Assembly (NCBI GenBank): GCA_029959085.1
Contig: JARWIR010000018.1
Span: forward strand, 248,001-312,000
Direction: 5' to 3'
DNA: 64,000 nt
Source: Nemophila menziesii
Lineage: Eukaryota > Streptophyta > Magnoliopsida > Boraginales > Hydrophyllaceae
Both the position numbers and the translations under genes were made by a program. The notes below the pieces were generated by a model that did not search any database, was not told the DNA's origin, and worked only from the letters and a program-made list of their open reading frames with translations. This document shows positions 25,079-39,657 of the stretch, one piece after another (the stretch's first letter is position 1; the number at the start of each line of letters is the position of its first letter).

Positions 25079-26146
25079 AGCGCAAATATATCATCAATAC
25101 TATTTTTTTGTCAAAATATATAATCAATACTATAAAATCAAACAAAAAATAGGAATAAGTTAAAAAGAAAAGGACCAAAGCATAGTAATTTAAACAGTGT
25201 AGGTTTAATTAAGTATCTTCCCACTTTTACAAACTGTATCAATCAAATAAACAAAAGGTATATTAAAATCTAGATTGGTCAATAATAAAAAAAATCAAGT
25301 AAATAAGTTCAATTACTAGAATAACTAAGAAAGATAAATCATGATAAAATTTTCTGAATATCATTATCAAACACCATCAAATGGACAGTATCCCGTGAAG
25401 GATTGTTTCTTCCTTTTAAACATCTATGGTTGTTAAAATAGTAATCCACTATGCAACAAATTAAACAAAAATGAAATATTCCATACAATATGTTGTATCA
25501 GTGGCTTCTGTAGCAGATTTTTGAGGCATAAGTGATGGCTCATTGTTAGACAAGTATTTCTAAAGGTAATTTAGACCTTTATACATTTAATTCTTATTAG
25601 TGACCAACACACTGTTCTGTATAATTTTTATTCTCCTCTTTCTACTACACCAAGTTGAAAAGACATGGATACATATGTATGTTTTATCATATTTTAAATT
25701 AAAAAGTATTCACTTTTACCACTACTCGTACATCTAATTGAGTTGTATTCTCTATTTCTTTTCAAAAAAATTAAATTCTACTAATAGTATACATATTACA
25801 GTTTTTCTATGTTACTCTTTCTCTGTATGAAAGTTTAGAATAAATAAAATATTAGATAATGGTTACAAATTTTTAAAATTCATATGATAATCTAAACCTC
25901 CTATGGAGTCCGAAATCAATAAATGATATTTTTAACATTATTCTTACATATTTTAAATTCTAAATATAATTTATATTTATGTCAGATTATAAATTTAATA
26001 AATTACTAAAAGTATAAAAATATATTTTTAGTCTAAAACTAACCTTGTAGAAAAATGTCATGACCAACGACCCACTTGTAAAATCATATTCCTCTACAAA
26101 ATACTAATAAATTAAGAGCACAATTTCATCAAAATATTATGTTTTA

Positions 26147-26245
26147 TAAATGAGTAGATTTGAAGTCTTGAGGTCTCGATGCACTATAACAGGGTTGCAT
26201 GTGTGTAGGTACTTCATACCCTTTGCCGCATCGAGAGCAGTTATT
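26147..26245 (-). pseudogene. Raf-like kinase catalytic-loop fragment, U3 segment B
   Basis: Same as the U1 segment B copy, with HRD intact. Confidence 0.72.
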
Positions 26246-26656
26246 GTTCTTCTTTTTTATATGGTTATTTTCACCGGGCTTGCACATCGAGCATACGTAT
26301 ATCAACAATACTATTTTTTGTCAAAATATATCATCAATACTATAAAATCAAACAAAACATAAAACCAAAAAATAGGAATAAGTTAAAATGAAAAGGATCA
26401 AAGCGTAGTAATTTAAGCAGAGTAGGTTTACTTGAGTATCATCCCACTTTTATAATTTGTATCAATCAAATAAACAAAAGATATAGTAAAATATAGATTG
26501 GTCAATAATAAAAAAAATAATCAAGTAAATAAGTTCAATTACTAGACCATTATACATTTAATTCCTATTAGTGACCAACACACTCTTCTGTATAATTTTT
26601 ATTCTCCTCTTTCTACTACACCAAGTCGAAAAGACATGGATACATATGTATGTTTT

Positions 26657-27580
26657 TGTGAAGCCATAAATAATAAAACAGTAATTACTGAAGGTAAAAA
26701 TGAAGATAAAGAAAAGAGGTTAATGGATATTTACTAAGGATGTGGAGGTATGAGTACTGGTCTAGTACTTGGAGCTAACCGTGGTGGAGTTAAATTAATC
26801 AGGAAATGGGCTATAGATTTAAACCCACACGCATGCAAGAGTTTGAAACTAAACCATCCAGAAACACAGGTTAGAAATAAATCAGCTGAAGATTTACTTG
26901 CGTTACTGAAAGAATTGGAGAAGCTTTCGGAGTTGTTTAATCTAGTTAGTGAAAAGGTGACTGAGGAGGAGGAAGAAAAATAAGAGGCAGGAGATAGTGA
27001 AGTATTTTTTTTTGGGTGTTTTACAGATGAAGAAGCTCGAAAGAGATGGCCTCAACGGTACGAAAAGAAAAAGGGAAATAGTGACATCATTCAAGCAAAG
27101 AAGCACTACTCTCAAGGCTTAGTGGACACAGAGACTTTCAATCTCCATGATAATGCTTTCGTGAAGGTAGGAAAAGGAAAAGACAAAGATTACTACATTT
27201 GTAATGTAGTTGAAATGTTCGAATCAGTAGATGACTATCTTTTCTGCACGGCTCAGTGGTACTACCGAGCAAAAGATACAGTCATTGATAAATTTGAAAA
27301 TCACATACATGAGAAATGTGTGTTTCTCTCTGAGGTAAAAGATGACAATCCATTGGATTGTCTCATCAAGAAGTTAAACATCGTTCATATACCTAATAAC
27401 GTTGATTCAGAAAAGAAAGCTCAATTAATATCGGAATGTGACTTTTACTATGACAAGCTTTATTTACTACCGTACATTACATTTATGAATGTTCTACCCA
27501 ATAACTTATCCGAGAGTAATTAAACAAAATCAACTGTTTCATCTGAATGTGAAGCCATAACTATTAAAACAGAAATTACT
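26657..27580 (+). pseudogene. Chromomethylase fragments, forward arm of U3
   Basis: The linker is open here (GKNEDKEKRL), unlike U1 and U2. Motif I is interrupted by a stop: TACTCA is TACTAA just after MDIY (about 26732). Downstream it keeps [17 protein letters not shown], then [15 protein letters not shown]. The BAH part is open to 27523 with C to F in IDKFENH. Confidence 0.83.
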
Positions 27581-28097
27581 CATTTTCACCTTCAGTAATT
27601 TCTGTTTTATTAATTATGGCTTCACATTCAGATGAAACGGTTGATTTTGTTTAATTACTTTCGGATAAGTTATTGGGTAGAACATTCATAAATGTAATGT
27701 AGGGTAGTAAATAAAGCTTGTCATAGTAAAAGTCACATTCCGATATTAATTGAGCTTTCTTTTTTGAATCAACGTTATTAGGTATATGAATGATGTTTAG
27801 CTTCTTGATGAGACAATCCAATGGATTATCATCTTTTACCTCTGAGAGAAACACACATTTCTCATGTATGTGATCTTCACATTTATCAATGACTGTATCT
27901 TTTGCTCGGTAGTACCACTGAGCCGTGCAGAAAAGATAGTCATCATAGTCATCTACTGATTCGAACATTTCTACTACATTACAATTGTAGTAATCTTCGT
28001 CTTTTCCTGCCTTCACAAAAGCATTATTAACTACACCATGGTTAGCTCCAAGTACTATACCAGTTTTCATACCTCCACATCCTGAGTAAATATTCAT
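26723..28097. repeat. Long CMT inverted repeat (hairpin), U3
   Basis: Arms 27149-27580 and 27594-28025, loop 27581-27593; outer motif I stem 26723-26794 with 28026-28097. The right arm here shares with the left arm several positions that differ in U1 (for example the GGGTAG and AACGTTATT variants), so the arms look more alike than in U1. Confidence 0.87.
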
Positions 28098-28106
28098 TAA
28101 CGTCAT
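27594..28106 (-). pseudogene. Chromomethylase fragment, inverted arm of U3
   Basis: 151-codon motif I-BAH fusion with GVVNNAF in place of GGVNNAF and YRAKDTVIDK as in the forward arm. Confidence 0.8.
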
Positions 28107-31100
28107 CTATTTATTTGATTTATAATATTTTAAATTAAAAAGTATTCTCTTTTACCACTATTTGCATATCTAATTGAGTTGTATTCTCTATTTCTTTTCA
28201 AAAGAAAATTAAATTCTACTAATAGTACACATATGATAGTTTTTCTATGTTAAGCTTTCTCTGTATGAAAGTTTAGAATAAATGAAAACAGTAGATAATG
28301 GTTACGAATTTAAAAAATTCATATGATAAACTAAACTTCATATAGAGTCGAAAATTAATAAATCATTTTTTTTACATTATTCTTACATATTTTAAAATCT
28401 AAATTTTATTTATATTTATGTCAAATTGTAAATTTAATAAATTAATAAATGTATAAAAATATATTTTTAGTCTAAAACTTACCTTGTAGAAGAAATGTCA
28501 AAACCAATGACCACTTGTGAAATCACTTTCCTGTACAAAATGCTAATAAATTAAGATCACAATTTCATTAAAATATTATGTTTTAAGATCTAAATTGTTC
28601 CAAATAATGTATTTTCTGAAAATTAATATATAACAAATAAAAAAGATTGCATTGTAGTTAATAAAAGGTGTGCAAATTATACATAAAATATTAGGTAATA
28701 CCAAACAAATACAATTAATACAAATCAATTACCTTAAATTGATATTATAGGCTTTAAATCTTAGATTTGGGCTTAGAAAAAAACATAAATAATATAATTT
28801 TCTAAAAGAAATATAAATCTAGATCTACAAATGAGATGAAAAAATCAAATTTTTTTAATTTCACCTCTAGTAATCTAAATATTTCTTCAAACTTTTTGTA
28901 GGTTTAATCACAAAATTGTTGAATGAAAAAAAATTATTCAATTTTTGGAGATTGTAAGAAATGTATAGACGAGGTGTATGATTATATTACGGCTTGAGAT
29001 AAATGAAAGCGTGATGAAATGGAAAATTAGGTCATAGAATTTTCTCTAAATATTATAATATTCTGTTATTTTATGGGCTGGGCCTATTAGTTTATATATA
29101 TATATATAAATTAGACCATTTTCATTGGGCCATATACGTATGTATAAATTGTGGTTTTTTATTTATTCAAATATAATTTAAAATTTAAAATAGTCTCGTG
29201 TTTTAATTATTTATGTGTATTCAAGGTGCAGGCATGTGTGTATATTATATAAAATCCATAATATTTTGCAAGTTGAATAAAAATATTTAATTTAACGATA
29301 TAATTATTTTAGTATTTATTAGCGAAGTAAGTTGATATAAATGTCTTAGTAAAACTAGGAAAAAATTAGTTCCTTTAGAATTTAGCTATCCATATATAAG
29401 TTATTTTCCGTGTGGTTGGAGCCTCAAACACATACTATAGTACCTTGATATAATTTTATAATCCAATAGAACAATGACCAATATCACGTATATATGTATG
29501 ATGAAAAACTAATCTTTTGAAGGTTTAATATACTATTATTATAAAAATATTATGATAATATGAGTACATGGAGACAATTCCTACATAATTAATTTTAATT
29601 AATATTTATTAATCTAATCTTTATATTGGTAAAATTATCTATCCTTATTATTATTTGCCTAAAAAATATAATAATTATCTTTTGATACTTTAATCATTGA
29701 TTATATTGAAAAATAAATAAATAAACTCCTTATTTGTTGAGATATCGGTTTTTATGAGAAATAATAAAGTCTTTGGGAAATGTATGACATGTTACGCATA
29801 GATTCATTGGAAAGAAGTGTACGAAAAATAAATAAATTTAACTTATTTAAAAATATAAGTATGTATATGAAGATAAGGAGATATTGACAGGATGAGAACA
29901 AATGGTTATACTGTTGACTCGGACGATGAATTTATTAAGCAAGAAAAGAAAAAAAGAAAATGACACTTTTTCAGTTTATATTATCCTAGTTTTACATAAG
30001 GTTAGGGTTATTAAGAATGAATAGAATGAGCTAGAGAAGGTTATTAAAATGATTATAACAAAATAAAGATCTCTTAGTTTATAACTGATATGGAGAAATG
30101 ACCAAATTGTTTAGAATAGTTTCCAAAATTGAAAGAGAAAATATCATACAAGTATAGAATATATAATTATTTAAATAAAATTTACATTCAACAATAGCCC
30201 CATAATCAATGTTGAAACTAATATCTTTTCTTGGCAATCTATTACATTACACGTAACTAGTAGCCAAATATAATTTATATTTGATAAATTCATTAAAATT
30301 TGTTGAAAGACAACTTGATTAAATGTTATCTATGTTGGAGAACAACAAATATAGTATATGTGTATAGTTGGGGAAATAACAATAATATTGTGATACAATA
30401 GGTTTCTAAATCGTGCAACTAGATAATTCATTTACAACGTACGACTAAGAAAACTGTTATGTCCTTGTGGGTTTATCTTAGTGTTAGTTCATCATAATGT
30501 CAAGGAAGTACATCACATATATACATTGGTGTACATGTAAGGATTGATTATAGTCACATGGACAAACTATGGTAATCTACCAAAAATTAATTAAGATCTT
30601 TCTGTAATAACTAGGAGATAATATAGACGGATAAAAAAATAACCTTAATATATCCTTTTGTTGAGTTTACTTTTTAAATTGTAACATTAAGATTATAAAT
30701 ACAGTTAATACATTGAAAAGTATATAAAAGGACATTTAAAGGAAAGATAGACACATATATGTACATACAAAGTTTATTATACAACATTTATTTACTCAAA
30801 TATTGAAAAATATTTAGTTGATGTGTGGAAAAATATAAAAATGACTTCATAACAATAAATTACCCAAATTCGGCAAAACTGGCTAATCACAATAATGTTA
30901 AATAAGTGAAATATTGTGCTTGATATATAACCATTGAAAACAACTTTAGATTCACATATTGCCTATTTTTAAAACCCATAAATCTTAACCAACAATTCTT
31001 TATTAAACCATTAAACCACAAAACCCTATATTTATAACCATTTAAAACACATTTAGAGTCACATATTAACAATTATCGTTTAATATATATAAAAATAACA

Positions 31101-31377
31101 TAAATAATATATAACTACTACTAATTTCTAACATAATCAACCATTTAATTCATTTTTTAGGCTCAAAAAGACTAACTCTTGTTAGTGTTAGTATATGTAT
31201 ACTTTTTGTGTTACATAGTTTTTGCATCATTATATTAAATTTATCAAGGTATAATTTTAATGTATATCTAGATTTGTATTAATAAATTTAGAAGTAGAAA
31301 TATTAATTTACAGTTAATTAATATTTATAAATGGACCAAAGGCCATTACGATTTTACTTCTTGTAGCTTACAAATAT

Positions 31378-31393
31378 TATATATATATATATA
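31378..31393. repeat. (AT)n microsatellite, U4 copy (about 16 bp)
   Basis: Homologous AT tract; differs from U3 by one repeat despite near-identity of the units. Confidence 0.88.
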
Positions 31394-32287
31394 ACGATGA
31401 TTTTTTTTAACAACTCATACACATAATATATAATACATACAATAAAATAACATTTGATACTATATCAAAACCAATCCAACACACTTTTATATATTATTTT
31501 TATATAATTTATGTTTTTTAAACGCTAAAAGTTAAAAATAAAACTGTTCTATCTGATTAAGCTCCTCCTACATTTAATATAGTTTTTCTCTCTATTTATT
31601 TTCAAAATAAAATCGAATTGTACTAATAGTATATAACTTATAATATTTTATGTTATTTTTTCTTCACCCATATTTTGAATAAATAATATTAGTAATTAAT
31701 GACTACAAAAGTAGAAAAAAACCCACATCATATACTCCCGTCATATCGTTTGGGTCATCAACAAATCATATACTTTAGTATATTCAGTTCATAGTTAAGA
31801 TGGATAATTACTAACACATTACATGAAGTATTTCCAAAAATGTTATACCTCCCAAATTCTAAACAATACACATTGACCTCCCACGTTTAGTATACCCCGT
31901 CAGGTAATGAAAATCCAACAATACTACATGGATCCTACAGTTGTACACGCAATACAAATGCACAATAAGCCAAAAAAAAATGGACAAGCACAAAACCACG
32001 GTCGATGAAAATAAATACAATATTGGATCCAACAATACATTCAATTTGGATCCTACTTCTTTAATTTCATTTATGTCTGACAACAATAAAAATTGAAACC
32101 TAACATAATATATTTAAACATAAGGCTGATTTTGAATTATCTACCATTACATTTATGGTGTATATAAAATTGATTGAATGAGTGAGAATTATTGAAAAAG
32201 AACAAAAATATTTATTTAGCGTAGTTGTTGAAGAACTATTGTATCTAACCAAAATTAGTAACCTTGACATGTCAATGTTATAAACAA

Positions 32288-32367
32288 GTAAATTTGGAGT
32301 CTTGAGGTCTCGATGCACTATAACAGGGTTGCATGTGCGCTGGTACTTCATACCCTCTTGCAAATCG
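32288..32367 (-). pseudogene. Raf-like kinase catalytic-loop fragment, U4 segment A
   Basis: Same as U3 segment A (EGMKYQRTCNP, then [13 protein letters not shown]). Confidence 0.7.
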
Positions 32368-33435
32368 AGCGCAAATATATCATCAATACTATTTTTTTGT
32401 CAAAATATATAATCAATACTATAAAATCAAACAAAAAATAGGAATAAGTTAAAAAGAAAAGGACCAAAGCATAGTAATTTAAACAGTGTAGGTTTAATTA
32501 AGTATCTTCCCACTTTTACAAACTGTATCAATCAAATAAACAAAAGGTATATTAAAATCTAGATTGGTCAATAATAAAAAAAATCAAGTAAATAAGTTCA
32601 ATTACTAGAATAACTAAGAAAGATAAATCATGATAAAATTTTCTGAATATCATTATCAAACACCATCAAATGGACAGTATCCCGTGAAGGATTGTTTCTT
32701 CCTTTTAAACATCTATGGTTGTTAAAATAGTAATCCACTATGCAACAAATTAAACAAAAATGAAATATTCCATACAATATGTTGTATCAGTGGCTTCTGT
32801 AGCAGATTTTTGAGGCATAAGTGATGGCTCATTGTTAGACAAGTATTTCTAAAGGTAATTTAGACCTTTATACATTTAATTCTTATTAGTGACCAACACA
32901 CTGTTCTGTATAATTTTTATTCTCCTCTTTCTACTACACCAAGTTGAAAAGACATGGATACATATGTATGTTTTATCATATTTTAAATTAAAAAGTATTC
33001 ACTTTTACCACTACTCGTACATCTAATTGAGTTGTATTCTCTATTTCTTTTCAAAAAAATTAAATTCTACTAATAGTATACATATTACAGTTTTTCTATG
33101 TTACTCTTTCTCTGTATGAAAGTTTAGAATAAATAAAATATTAGATAATGGTTACAAATTTTTAAAATTCATATGATAATCTAAACCTCCTATGGAGTCC
33201 GAAATCAATAAATGATATTTTTAACATTATTCTTACATATTTTAAATTCTAAATATAATTTATATTTATGTCAGATTATAAATTTAATAAATTACTAAAA
33301 GTATAAAAATATATTTTTAGTCTAAAACTAACCTTGTAGAAAAATGTCATGACCAACGACCCACTTGTAAAATCATATTCCTCTACAAAATACTAATAAA
33401 TTAAGAGCACAATTTCATCAAAATATTATGTTTTA

Positions 33436-33534
33436 TAAATGAGTAGATTTGAAGTCTTGAGGTCTCGATGCACTATAACAGGGTTGCATGTGTGTAGGTA
33501 CTTCATACCCTTTGCCGCATCGAGAGCAGTTATT
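33436..33534 (-). pseudogene. Raf-like kinase catalytic-loop fragment, U4 segment B
   Basis: Same as U3 segment B. Confidence 0.72.
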
Positions 33535-33945
33535 GTTCTTCTTTTTTATATGGTTATTTTCACCGGGCTTGCACATCGAGCATACGTATATCAACAATAC
33601 TATTTTTTGTCAAAATATATCATCAATACTATAAAATCAAACAAAACATAAAACCAAAAAATAGGAATAAGTTAAAATGAAAAGGATCAAAGCGTAGTAA
33701 TTTAAGCAGAGTAGGTTTACTTGAGTATCATCCCACTTTTATAATTTGTATCAATCAAATAAACAAAAGATATAGTAAAATATAGATTGGTCAATAATAA
33801 AAAAAATAATCAAGTAAATAAGTTCAATTACTAGACCATTATACATTTAATTCCTATTAGTGACCAACACACTCTTCTGTATAATTTTTATTCTCCTCTT
33901 TCTACTACACCAAGTCGAAAAGACATGGATACATATGTATGTTTT

Positions 33946-34869
33946 TGTGAAGCCATAAATAATAAAACAGTAATTATTGAAGGTAAAAATGAAGATAAAG
34001 AAAAGAGGTTAATGGATATTTACTAAGGATGTGGAGGTATGAGTACTGGTCTAGTACTTGGAGCTAACCGTGGTGGAGTTAAATTAATCAGGAAATGGGC
34101 TATAGATTTAAACCCACACGCATGCAAGAGTTTGAAACTAAACCATCCAGAAACACAGGTTAGAAATAAATCAGCTGAAGATTTACTTGCGTTACTGAAA
34201 GAATTGGAGAAGCTTTCGGAGTTGTTTAATCTAGTTAGTGAAAAGGTGACTGAGGAGGAGGAAGAAAAATAAGAGGCAGGAGATAGTGAAGTATTTTTTT
34301 TTGGGTGTTTTACAGATGAAGAAGCTCGAAAGAGATGGCCTCAACGGTACGAAAAGAAAAAGGGAAATAGTGACATCATTCAAGCAAAGAAGCACTACTC
34401 TCAAGGCTTAGTGGACACAGAGACTTTCAATCTCCATGATAATGCTTTCGTGAAGGTAGGAAAAGGAAAAGACAAAGATTACTACATTTGTAATGTAGTT
34501 GAAATGTTCGAATCAGTAGATGACTATCTTTTCTGCACGGCTCAGTGGTACTACCGAGCAAAAGATACAGTCATTGATAAATTTGAAAATCACATACATG
34601 AGAAATGTGTGTTTCTCTCTGAGGTAAAAGATGACAATCCATTGGATTGTCTCATCAAGAAGTTAAACATCGTTCATATACCTAATAACGTTGATTCAGA
34701 AAAGAAAGCTCAATTAATATCGGAATGTGACTTTTACTATGACAAGCTTTATTTACTACCGTACATTACATTTATGAATGTTCTACCCAATAACTTATCC
34801 GAGAGTAATTAAACAAAATCAACTGTTTCATCTGAATGTGAAGCCATAACTATTAAAACAGAAATTACT
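33946..34869 (+). pseudogene. Chromomethylase fragments, forward arm of U4
   Basis: Carries the same TAA in motif I as U3 (about 34021) and the same KFENH change. The linker reads NKTVIIEGKNEDKEKRL and is open. The BAH frame is open to 34812. Confidence 0.83.
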
Positions 34870-35386
34870 CATTTTCACCTTCAGTAATTTCTGTTTTATT
34901 AATTATGGCTTCACATTCAGATGAAACGGTTGATTTTGTTTAATTACTTTCGGATAAGTTATTGGGTAGAACATTCATAAATGTAATGTAGGGTAGTAAA
35001 TAAAGCTTGTCATAGTAAAAGTCACATTCCGATATTAATTGAGCTTTCTTTTTTGAATCAACGTTATTAGGTATATGAATGATGTTTAGCTTCTTGATGA
35101 GACAATCCAATGGATTATCATCTTTTACCTCTGAGAGAAACACACATTTCTCATGTATGTGATCTTCACATTTATCAATGACTGTATCTTTTGCTCGGTA
35201 GTACCACTGAGCCGTGCAGAAAAGATAGTCATCATAGTCATCTACTGATTCGAACATTTCTACTACATTACAATTGTAGTAATCTTCGTCTTTTCCTGCC
35301 TTCACAAAAGCATTATTAACTACACCATGGTTAGCTCCAAGTACTATACCAGTTTTCATACCTCCACATCCTGAGTAAATATTCAT
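34012..35386. repeat. Long CMT inverted repeat (hairpin), U4
   Basis: Arms 34438-34869 and 34883-35314 with a 13-base loop; outer motif I stem 34012-34083 with 35315-35386. Confidence 0.87.
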
Positions 35387-35395
35387 TAACGTCAT
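34883..35395 (-). pseudogene. Chromomethylase fragment, inverted arm of U4
   Basis: 151-codon motif I-BAH fusion, same residues as U3 as far as I can see. Confidence 0.8.
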
Positions 35396-38300
35396 CTATT
35401 TATTTGATTTATAATATTTTAAATTAAAAAGTATTCTCTTTTACCACTATTTGCATATCTAATTGAGTTGTATTCTCTATTTCTTTTCAAAAGAAAATTA
35501 AATTCTACTAATAGTACACATATGATAGTTTTTCTATGTTAAGCTTTCTCTGTATGAAAGTTTAGAATAAATGAAAACAGTAGATAATGGTTACGAATTT
35601 AAAAAATTCATATGATAAACTAAACTTCATATAGAGTCGAAAATTAATAAACTATTTTTTTTACATTATTCTTACATATTTTAAAATCTAAATTTTATTT
35701 ATATTTATGTCAAATTGTAAATTTAATAAATTAATAAATGTATAAAAATATATTTTTAGTCTACAACTTACCTTGTAGAAGAAATGTCAAAACCAATGAC
35801 CACTTGTGAAATCACTTTCCTGTACAAAATGCTAATAAATTAAGATCACAATTTCATTAAAATATTATGTTTTAAGATCTAAATTGTTCCAAATAATGTA
35901 TTTTCTGAAAATTAATATATAACAAATAAAAAAGATTGCATTGTAGTTAATAAAAGGTGTGCAAATTATACATAAAATATTAGGTAATACCAAACAAATA
36001 CAATTAATACAAATCAATTACCTTAAATTGATATTATAGGCTTTAAATCTTAGATTTGGGCTTAGAAAAAAACATAAATAATATAATTTTCTAAAAGAAA
36101 TATAAATCTAGATCTACAAATGAGATGAAAAAATCAATTTTTTTTAATTTCACCTCTAGTAATCTAAATATTTCTTCAAACTTTTTGTAGGTTTAATCAC
36201 AAAATTGTTGAATGAAAAAAAATTATTCAATTTTTGGAGATTGTAAGAAATGTATAGACGAGGTGTATGATTATATTACGGCTTGAGATAAATGAAAGCG
36301 TGATGAAATGGAAAATTAGGTCATAGAATTTTCTCTAAATATTATAATATTCTGTTATTTTATGGGCTGGGCCTATTAGTTTATATATATATATAAAAAT
36401 TAGACCATTTTCATTGGGCCATATACGTATGTATAAATTGTGGTTTTTTATTTATTCAAATATAATTTAAAATTTAAAATAGTCTCGTGTTTTAATTATT
36501 TATGTGTATTCAAGGTGCAGGCATGTGTGTATATTATATAAAATCCATAATATTTTGCAAGTTGAATAAAAATATTTAATTTAACGATATAATTATTTTA
36601 GTATTTATTAGCGAAGTAAGTTGATATAAATGTCTTAGTAAAACTAGGAAAAAATTAGTTCCTTTAGAATTTAGCTATCCATATATAAGTTATTTTCCGT
36701 GTGGTTGGAGCCTCAAACACATACTATAGTACCTTGATATAATTTTATAATCCAATAGAACAATGACCAATATCACGTATATATGTATGATGAAAAACTA
36801 ATCTTTTGAAGGTTTAATATACTATTATTATAAAAATATTATGATAATATGAGTACATGGAGACAATTCCTACATAATTAATTTTAATTAATATTTATTA
36901 ATCTAATCTTTATATTGGTAAAATTATCTATCCTTATTATTATTTGCCTAAAAAATATAATAATTATCTTTTGATACTTTAATCATTGATTATATTGAAA
37001 AATAAATAAATAAACTCCTTATTTGTTGAGATATCGGTTTTTATGAGAAATAATAAAGTCTTTGGGAAATGTATGACATGTTACGCATAGATTCATTGGA
37101 AAGAAGTGTACGAAAAATAAATAAATTTAACTTATTTAAAAATATAAGTATGTATATGAAGATAAGGAGATATTGACAGGATGAGAACAAATGGTTATAC
37201 TGTTGACTCGGACGATGAATTTATTAAGCAAGAAAAGAAAAAAAGAAAATGACACTTTTTCAGTTTATATTATCCTAGTTTTACATAAGGTTAGGGTTAT
37301 TAAGAATGAATAGAATGAGCTAGAGAAGGTTATTAAAATGATTATAACAAAATAAAGATCTCTTAGTTTATAACTGATATGGAGAAATGACCAAATTGTT
37401 TAGAATAGTTTCCAAAATTGAAAGAGAAAATATCATACAAGTATAGAATATATAATTATTTAAATAAAATTTACATTCAACAATAGCCCCATAATCAATG
37501 TTGAAACTAATATCTTTTCTTGGCAATCTATTACATTACACGTAACTAGTAGCCAAATATAATTTATATTTGATAAATTCATTAAAATTTGTTGAAAGAC
37601 AACTTGATTAAATGTTATCTATGTTGGAGAACAACAAATATAGTATATGTGTATAGTTGGGGAAATAACAATAATATTGTGATACAATAGGTTTCTAAAT
37701 CGTGCAACTAGATAATTCATTTACAACGTACGACTAAGAAAAATGTTATGTCCTTGTGGGTTTATCTTAGTGTTAGTTCATCATAATGTCAAGGAAGTAC
37801 ATCACATATATACATTGGTGTACATGTAAGGATTGATTATAGTCACATGGGCAAACTATGGTAATCTACCAAAAATTAATTAAGATCTTTCTGTAATAAC
37901 TAGGAGATAATATAGACGGATAAAAAAATAACCTCAATATGTCCTTTTGTTGAGTTTACTTTTTAAATTGTAACATTAAGATTATAAATACAGTTAATAC
38001 ATTGAAAAGTATATAAAAGGACATTTAAAGGAAAGATAGACACATATATGTACATACAAAGTTTATTATACAACATTTATTTACTCAAATATTGAAAAAT
38101 ATTTAGTTGATGTATGGAAAAATATAAAAATGACTTCATAACAATAAATTACCCAAATTCGGCAAAACTGGCTAATCACAATAATGTTAAATAAGTGAAA
38201 TATTGTGCTTGATATATAACCATTGAAAACAACTTTAGATTCACATATTGCCTATTTTTAAAACCCATAAATCTTAACCAATAATTTTTTATTAAACCAT

Positions 38301-38668
38301 TAAACCACAAAACCCTATACTATATAACCATTTAAAACACATTTAGATTCACATATTAACCATTATCGTTTAATATATATATAAAAATAACATAAATAAT
38401 ATATAACTACTACTAATTTCTAACATAATCAACCATTTAATTCATTTTTAGGCTAAAAAAGACTAACTCTTGTTAGTGTTAGTATATGTATACTTTTTGT
38501 GTTACATAGTTTTTGCATCATTATATTAAATTTATCAAGGTATAATTTTAATGTATATCTAGATTTGTATTAATAAATTTAGAAGTAGGAATATTAATTT
38601 ACAGTTAATTAATATTTATAAATGGACCAAAGGCCATTACGATTTTACTTCTTGTAGCTTACAAATAT

Positions 38669-38682
38669 TATATATATATATA
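38669..38682. repeat. (AT)n microsatellite, U5 copy (about 14 bp)
   Basis: Shortest of the homologous tracts. Confidence 0.85.
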
Positions 38683-39577
38683 CAAGGATGATTTTTTTTA
38701 ACAACTCATACACATAATATATAATACATACAATAAAATAACATTTGATACTATATCAAAACCGATCCAACACACTTTTATATATTATTTTTATATAATT
38801 TATGTTTTTTAAACGCTAAAAGTTAAAAATAAAACTGTTCTCTCTGATTAAGCTCCTCCTACATTTAATAGAGTTTTTCTCTCTATTTATTTTCAAAATA
38901 AAATCGAATTGTACTAATAGTATATAACTTATAATATTTTATGTTATTTTTTCTTCACCTATATTTTGAATAAATAATATTAGTAAGTAATGACTACAAA
39001 AGTAGAAAAAAACCCACATCATATACTCCCGTCATATCGTTTGGGTCATCAACAAATCATATACTTTAGTATATTCATTTCATAGTTAAGATGGATAATT
39101 ACTAACACATTACATGAAGTATTTCCAAAAATGTTATACCTCCCACATTTAAACAATACCAATTGACCTCCCACGTTTAGTATACCCCGTCAGGTAATGG
39201 AAATCCAACAATACTACATGGATCGTAGAGTTGTACACGCAATACAAATGCACAATAAGCCAAAAAAAAATGGACAGCACAAAACCACGGTCGATGAAAA
39301 TAAATACAATATTGGATCCAACAATACATTCAATTTGGATCCTCCTTCTTCAATTTCATTTATGGCTGACAACAATAAAATTGAAACCTAACATAATATA
39401 TTTAAACATAAGGCTGATTTTGAATTATCTACCATTACATTTATGGGGTATATGAAATTGATGGAATGAGTGAGAATTATTGAAAAAGAACAAAAATATT
39501 TATTTAGCGTAGTTGTTGAAGAACTATTGTATCTAACCAAAATTAGTAACCTTGACATGTCAGTGTTTATAAACAAG

Positions 39578-39657
39578 TAATTTTGGAGTCTTGAGGTCTC
39601 GATGCACTATAACAGGGTTGCATGTGCGCTGGTACTTCATACCCTCTTGCAAATCGA
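39578..39657 (-). pseudogene. Raf-like kinase catalytic-loop fragment, U5 segment A
   Basis: The minus strand again encodes the HRDLK catalytic loop (VIVHRDLKT). Frame changes are visible just downstream (TGTTTATAAAC versus TGTTATAAAC on the + strand). Confidence 0.65.

Larger units (their letters stand above)
22386..29676. repeat. Array unit U3, enlarged 7.29-kb type
   Basis: Same layout as U1 and U2. It is almost identical to U4 over its whole length, including shared variants such as the motif I stop and KFENH in the BAH part. Confidence 0.93.
29677..36965. repeat. Array unit U4, enlarged 7.29-kb type, near-identical to U3
   Basis: Offset from U3 is 7289-7291 bases throughout. Only occasional substitutions are seen by eye (for example TAATTATTG versus TAATTACTG in the CMT linker). 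This is the most recent duplication in the array. Confidence 0.93.
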
